Of a DNA stretch of 64,000 nt, positions 59,881 to 64,000 are shown piece by piece. The stretch is from Lelliottia wanjuensis. GTDB taxonomy: Bacteria > Pseudomonadota > Gammaproteobacteria > Enterobacterales > Enterobacteriaceae. Within the stretch, counting starts at the first letter, position 1, and every line of letters begins with the position of its first letter. Position numbers and translations under genes: made by a program. The stretch lies in assembly GCF_030238365.1 (NCBI RefSeq), contig NZ_JASSOT010000061.1:1-64000 (forward strand). Reading direction: 5' to 3'. Below the pieces are notes generated by a model that was not told the origin of the DNA, made no database searches, and saw only the letters and a program-made list of their open reading frames with translations.

Positions 59881-62800
59881 ATGTATAAAAAAAGAATCCC
59901 GCCGACTCCGGCGGGCTATATTCGGCAGTGGCTGATATGGACGCAAATTGCGCTACAGATTATTTTTCCTTTTTTTACCGTCTTTCCTGCCAGCGCCGGG
60001 GAAGTCAAGGATGACGGGCAGGAATACGCCTCCCTGAGCGACAATATTAATCAGGTTGCCAGCACGCTGGCGGCAAATAATCTCCAGCAAAGCCTCTCTC
60101 AGGCCAAAGGCAACCTGGTCTCCGGCGTCACATCCTCGGCGTCGTCCTCCGCGCAGGCGTGGCTCAGCCAGTTTGGCACCGCGAAAGTACAGCTGAATGT
60201 CGACCAGGACGGCAACTGGGATCAAAGCTCGCTGGATCTGCTGGTTCCGCTTTACGATGACAAAAAATCGATGCTATTCAGCCAGTTTGGTTTGCGTAAA
60301 CCCGACGATCGATTGACGACCAACCTCGGGATGGGGGTGCGAACCTTTTATCTCGACAACTGGATGCTGGGCGGCAACGCCTTCTTTGATGATGACATGA
60401 CCGGCAAAAACCGACGCGTGGGCTTCGGGGCGGAAGCCTGGACAAACTTCCTGAAACTCTCGGCCAACGGCTATCTGGGCACCACCCAGTGGCACAGCTC
60501 CCGCGACTTTGACGACTACAACGAAAAGCCTGCCGATGGCTTTGATATTCGGGCCGAGGCATATCTCCCCGCACTTCCGCAGCTCGGCGCAAAAGTCATT
60601 TATGAAAAGTACTACGGCGATAAAGTGGCACTGTTTGATAAAGATGACCTGCAAAAAAATCCGTCTGCTGTCACCCTCGGCGTGAACTACACCCCCGTTC
60701 CGTTGATCACCGTGGGCACCAACTATCGCCGCGGTCAGGACGACATGAACGATATGCAGTTTCAGGTCGATATGCGATTCGACTTTGGCCACGACTGGCG
60801 TTATCAGCTCTCCCCGGACAACGTGGCGCTGCAGCGCAGCCTGGCGGGAAGCCGTTACGATGTGGTCGAGCGTAACAACCAGATCGTGATGCAATATCAG
60901 AAGAAAGAGACTCAGGGCGTGACCACCCTGCTGCTGACGGCCCTGACGGATTACAGCCCGGCGGATGGTCTGGCGCAGAACACGCTCCAGGTCCAGGCGC
61001 TGGATGCCAAAGGGGATAAGGTCAAAGGCGCGCCTGTGGCCTGGTCCGCCTCCGGCAACGCGAAGCTGGACAGAACCGCCGGCTCAACGGATGCCGAAGG
61101 GATGATGACGATTAATATTTCCGATGCTCAGAATGAAATCGTCAACGTCACCGCCACCAGCGGCAGCGCCTCCACCACTCTGCCGTCGCACTTTAACGAG
61201 GTCAAAGCGGCGAAACTGGTGCTGACGGTGGATAAAAACGGCAGCTTCGCCAACGGCCAGGCGACGGACGATGCCACGGTTCACGTGTCGGACATCAACG
61301 ATCATCCGGTGGCGAACGCGAAAGTCGCCTGGGCGCTTGAGGCCCCGGCGAAGATCGCGGAATCTCAGGCGGTCACGGATGCCGAGGGGCTGGCGCACGT
61401 CAAAGCCACCTCCCTGGTGCCGGGTGAATCTGTGCTGTCGGTCAGTTCAGGTGATCTGTCCGATCAGAAAACGCTGCAGTTTGTCGTCAACGCCGAACAG
61501 GCCAAAATCACCGACTTTAGCGTCACCGTCGATAACAGCCCCGCCAACGGCAAAACACAAAACAGCGCGCTGATAACCGTTAAAGATCCCTCCGGAAATC
61601 CGGTCAAAGACCAGCCGGTAACGGTGAAAGCGGACAAATCGACGGTCGCGTTTGGCGCACCGGCCAAAGCGCGCGCGGCGACGCCGGGCCAGACCGATGA
61701 CAAAGGGGAGCTGCGCGTCTCATTCAGCGACACGGTAGCAGAAAACGTGCAGCTCACCGCCACGCTCAGCAACGGCGACAGCAAGCAGACGCAGGCGACC
61801 TTCGTGGCCGACAGCGAAAGCGCGACGTTACACGACCTTAAGGTGACGAAGGACGGCGCGCTGGCGAACGGCACCGATGCCGACCACGCAGAGGTGACGG
61901 TGCTTGACGGCCAGGGCAATCCGCTTGCTAACCAGCTGGTCACCTGGAGCGCGACGCCGCAGGGCACCAGCTTCCTGCCCGCCAGTACCAGCACCACCGA
62001 CAGCGCGGGTAAAGCGCAGATCGGCTACACCAGCAAGATCGCGCAAACCATCCAGCTGAGCGCCACGCTCGCCAACGGCGAAAAAGCCAGCACCGCGTCG
62101 CTTTTCGTCCCGGATGCCAACAGCGAGCAGATTAAAACCTACACCGTCACCGGCGGGGCGGTAGCGAACGGCACCGCGACCAACAGCGCCACGGTCATCG
62201 TGACCGATAGCTTTAACAACCCGGTCGCGAGTGAGAAAGTGACCTGGACGCTCTCCGGCACGGCGGTCGGGTCAGCGCCGGAAAGCACCACCGATACCGC
62301 CGGTAAAGCCTCAATCACCCTCACCGACACCAAAGCCGAGACCGTAGGCGTGAAAGTGGCCCTGAAAAATGGCGCCACTGAAACTCAGGACTCGGTGTTT
62401 GTCGCCGACAGCGAGCACGCGCTCATCACCTCATTGCAGGTGACGAAGGACGGCAGCCCGGCGGATAACAAAACGCCTGACACGGCAAAAATCGTGGTGA
62501 TGGATAGCCACAATAATCCGGTGAAAGATGCCGTGGTGACCTGGACGTTCGACAGCGCCTCAGTCACCGCCCCCGCCACCAGCAAGACCAATAAAGACGG
62601 CGAAGCCAGCGTGGACTACACGGATGCCATTGCCGAGTCGGTTAATCTCACCGCCACCCTGGCCAACGGCGAGCATAAAAGCGTGGCAAGTCAGTTTGTC
62701 GCCGATGTCGCCTCCGCCAAAGTGGCGCTTGCGATGCTTAAGGACAACCAGCTTGCCGATGGGCAAAAAGAAGACGTGGTCAAAGCGGTGGTCACGGATG

Positions 62801-63903
62801 CGCTGGGCCATACGCTGGCGAATCAGACCATCACCTGGAGCACCAGTACCACCACGGCCTCCGTTGAGCCGACCAGCCAGACGAACATCACCGGTGAGTC
62901 GCAGGTGAACGTCACCGATACCGTCGGGGAAGCGGTGAACATCACCGCCACGCTCGCCAACCAGGCCGCGGCGTCGCAGACGGTGAGTTTCACCTCGCAC
63001 AGCGTGACGGCGATCCAGCAATACCGCAGCCCACAGAAGGCGGACGGCAGCGGGCAGATCTACTTCACGGCGACGGTGACCAACGAAAAAGGGGCGCCGG
63101 TAAAAGATTCACCGGTCACCTTTAGCACCACGGGTCATGGCGTGCTGAGCGCCACCACGGTGAATACGGATGGGAACGGCGAAGCAGAGGTCACAGAGAC
63201 GGATGTGACGCCGGAAGTGGTGACGGTGACGGCGAAATCTGCCGATTACGCGCTGGATGCCGGGAAAAGCACCACCGGGGAGTTTACCCAGGATCAGATC
63301 ACCGCCCTGACCGCGAACGGCAAGAGTTTTGCCCCTGACGCCGGGTTCCCGAAAACCGGTTTCCTCTCGGGGAGCTTTACGCTGGAGATCGGCAATACAA
63401 CGGCGAACAACGCCAACTATACCTACACCAGCGATAACAGCTGGCTACGCCCGGACAGCACGCCCGGTAAGTACATCATGGCGTCGCCCCCGACCGTCGA
63501 CATGAAAACCGTGACCCTGACGGCCACGCCAAAATCCGGTCAGGGGCAGCCGCTCACCTATGTCGTACACCTCGATCACTGGTTTACCAACATCGCGCGG
63601 TCATCGAAAGATCCGACGGTCGCCGATCAGGACTGTCTCAATAAAGGGATGACTATCCCGGGTTACAAATTACTGTCCGATGTGCCTCCCAGCAGTCAGG
63701 GTGTGCGTGCTGTCGGCAGTTTGTGGGGAGAATGGGGCGATCTGAGCACCTACAGCAACTGGTCGACGGCCAGTACCGCTCAGTCGATGTGGGCGGCGGA
63801 AGATGGCGTTCACGAAACCCGCATTTTCGTCCACTGGCGTGATGGCTATGTGAACGAGAACATCCCGTCCGACAATATGGACGAGGTGTGCCTGGCGTTC
63901 TAA
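59881..63903 (+). CDS. Inverse autotransporter adhesin (intimin/invasin family) with Ig-like repeats
   Basis: A 1340-residue type Ve secreted adhesin. A long signal peptide (about 1-40, ending ASAGE) precedes a periplasmic helix segment (about 50-90) and a 12-stranded inverse autotransporter barrel (about 95-325; LLVPLYDD, FSQFGLRKPDDR, VGFGAEAWTN, MRFDFGHDWRYQL). About eight Big_1-like Ig domains (about 340-1110) follow, most with the start A/N-NG-T and N-PV motif. Then come a further beta domain and a C-terminal C-type-lectin-like tip with two cysteines (DQDC and DEVC). No LysM domain is visible before the barrel. Likely mediates adhesion or biofilm. Confidence 0.92.
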   Translation: MYKKRIPPTPAGYIRQWLIWTQIALQIIFPFFTVFPASAGEVKDDGQEYASLSDNINQVASTLAANNLQQSLSQAKGNLVSGVTSSASSSAQAWLSQFGTAKVQLNVDQDGNWDQSSLDLLVPLYDDKKSMLFSQFGLRKPDDRLTTNLGMGVRTFYLDNWMLGGNAFFDDDMTGKNRRVGFGAEAWTNFLKLSANGYLGTTQWHSSRDFDDYNEKPADGFDIRAEAYLPALPQLGAKVIYEKYYGDKVALFDKDDLQKNPSAVTLGVNYTPVPLITVGTNYRRGQDDMNDMQFQVDMRFDFGHDWRYQLSPDNVALQRSLAGSRYDVVERNNQIVMQYQKKETQGVTTLLLTALTDYSPADGLAQNTLQVQALDAKGDKVKGAPVAWSASGNAKLDRTAGSTDAEGMMTINISDAQNEIVNVTATSGSASTTLPSHFNEVKAAKLVLTVDKNGSFANGQATDDATVHVSDINDHPVANAKVAWALEAPAKIAESQAVTDAEGLAHVKATSLVPGESVLSVSSGDLSDQKTLQFVVNAEQAKITDFSVTVDNSPANGKTQNSALITVKDPSGNPVKDQPVTVKADKSTVAFGAPAKARAATPGQTDDKGELRVSFSDTVAENVQLTATLSNGDSKQTQATFVADSESATLHDLKVTKDGALANGTDADHAEVTVLDGQGNPLANQLVTWSATPQGTSFLPASTSTTDSAGKAQIGYTSKIAQTIQLSATLANGEKASTASLFVPDANSEQIKTYTVTGGAVANGTATNSATVIVTDSFNNPVASEKVTWTLSGTAVGSAPESTTDTAGKASITLTDTKAETVGVKVALKNGATETQDSVFVADSEHALITSLQVTKDGSPADNKTPDTAKIVVMDSHNNPVKDAVVTWTFDSASVTAPATSKTNKDGEASVDYTDAIAESVNLTATLANGEHKSVASQFVADVASAKVALAMLKDNQLADGQKEDVVKAVVTDALGHTLANQTITWSTSTTTASVEPTSQTNITGESQVNVTDTVGEAVNITATLANQAAASQTVSFTSHSVTAIQQYRSPQKADGSGQIYFTATVTNEKGAPVKDSPVTFSTTGHGVLSATTVNTDGNGEAEVTETDVTPEVVTVTAKSADYALDAGKSTTGEFTQDQITALTANGKSFAPDAGFPKTGFLSGSFTLEIGNTTANNANYTYTSDNSWLRPDSTPGKYIMASPPTVDMKTVTLTATPKSGQGQPLTYVVHLDHWFTNIARSSKDPTVADQDCLNKGMTIPGYKLLSDVPPSSQGVRAVGSLWGEWGDLSTYSNWSTASTAQSMWAAEDGVHETRIFVHWRDGYVNENIPSDNMDEVCLAF

Positions 63904-63916
63904 GCAGCAGAGAAGA

Positions 63917-63945
63917 CTGGCGTTCGCAGAGTGGGCGGACGCCAG
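63917..63945 (+). terminator. Possible 3' hairpin of the autotransporter gene
   Basis: CTGGCGT...ACGCCAG inverted repeat 13 bases after the stop, with no T run, so a factor-independent terminator is doubtful. Confidence 0.3.
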
Positions 63946-64000
63946 ACTCAGACCCCTTTGATCCACTTACAGTTTTATCCTAAAGCCATGCCGCTTCGCT

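Noticed and set aside
27408..63999. CRISPR array, IS element or duplicated attachment site
   Set aside because: No regularly spaced repeats, transposase or second copy of the ssrA 3' end was noticed on reading; an exhaustive repeat search was not possible.

Overview
The window is an enterobacterial chromosome segment, most like Enterobacter, Lelliottia or Citrobacter-type genera. From the 5' end of a 16S rRNA gene through clpB, rluD, bamD, pheA, tyrA, aroF, the yfiLRNB genes, rplS-trmD-rimM-rpsP, ffh, grpE, nadK, recN, bamE and smpB to tmRNA, it follows the E. coli rrnG-to-ssrA gene order almost gene for gene. It departs from E. coli at three points: an SMP-30/gluconolactonase-family gene between pheA and tyrA, a PepSY membrane protein plus a DUF2946-type protein between yfiB and rplS, and everything after ssrA.

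Region 1 (1-27.5 kb) is conserved core: ribosome synthesis and rescue, outer-membrane assembly (bamD, bamE), heat shock (clpB and grpE, each with a readable sigma-32 promoter), aromatic amino acid synthesis (pheL attenuator, TyrR boxes at aroF), a cyclic-di-GMP switch (yfiRNB) and SOS repair (recN with LexA boxes).

Region 2 (27.6-51.4 kb) lies directly downstream of ssrA, a common integration site, but no integrase is visible. After an orphan fimbrial subunit comes a compact anaerobic purine/urate catabolic locus. It holds the sigma-54 activator gene ygeV, the operon ygeW-ygeX-ygeY-ygeZ-yqeA, an XdhC-like maturation gene, ygfK-ssnA, ygfST, an NCS2 purine permease with a coupled 38-aa membrane microprotein, and a molybdenum hydroxylase operon (Mo-FAD fusion, 2Fe-2S subunit, mocA). 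At least four transcription units have GG-N10-GC (-24/-12) promoters, so YgeV probably controls the whole locus. The inferred flow is purine uptake, hydroxylase and Fe-S flavoprotein redox steps, ring opening by SsnA and YgeZ, carbamoyl transfer and ATP recovery by YgeW and YqeA, and diaminopropionate cleavage by YgeX.

Region 3 (51.5-64 kb) is a surface or secretion island. On the minus strand, four proteins without signal peptides (Ig-like repeat and propeller-like) are followed by two small holin-like membrane proteins, with no lysin or other phage gene. A divergent IprA/YaiV-like regulator, a LysR regulator and a 1340-aa inverse autotransporter (intimin/invasin type) complete it. The holin plus leaderless repeat-protein operon is the best candidate here for an undescribed system, possibly a holin-dependent export or release module.
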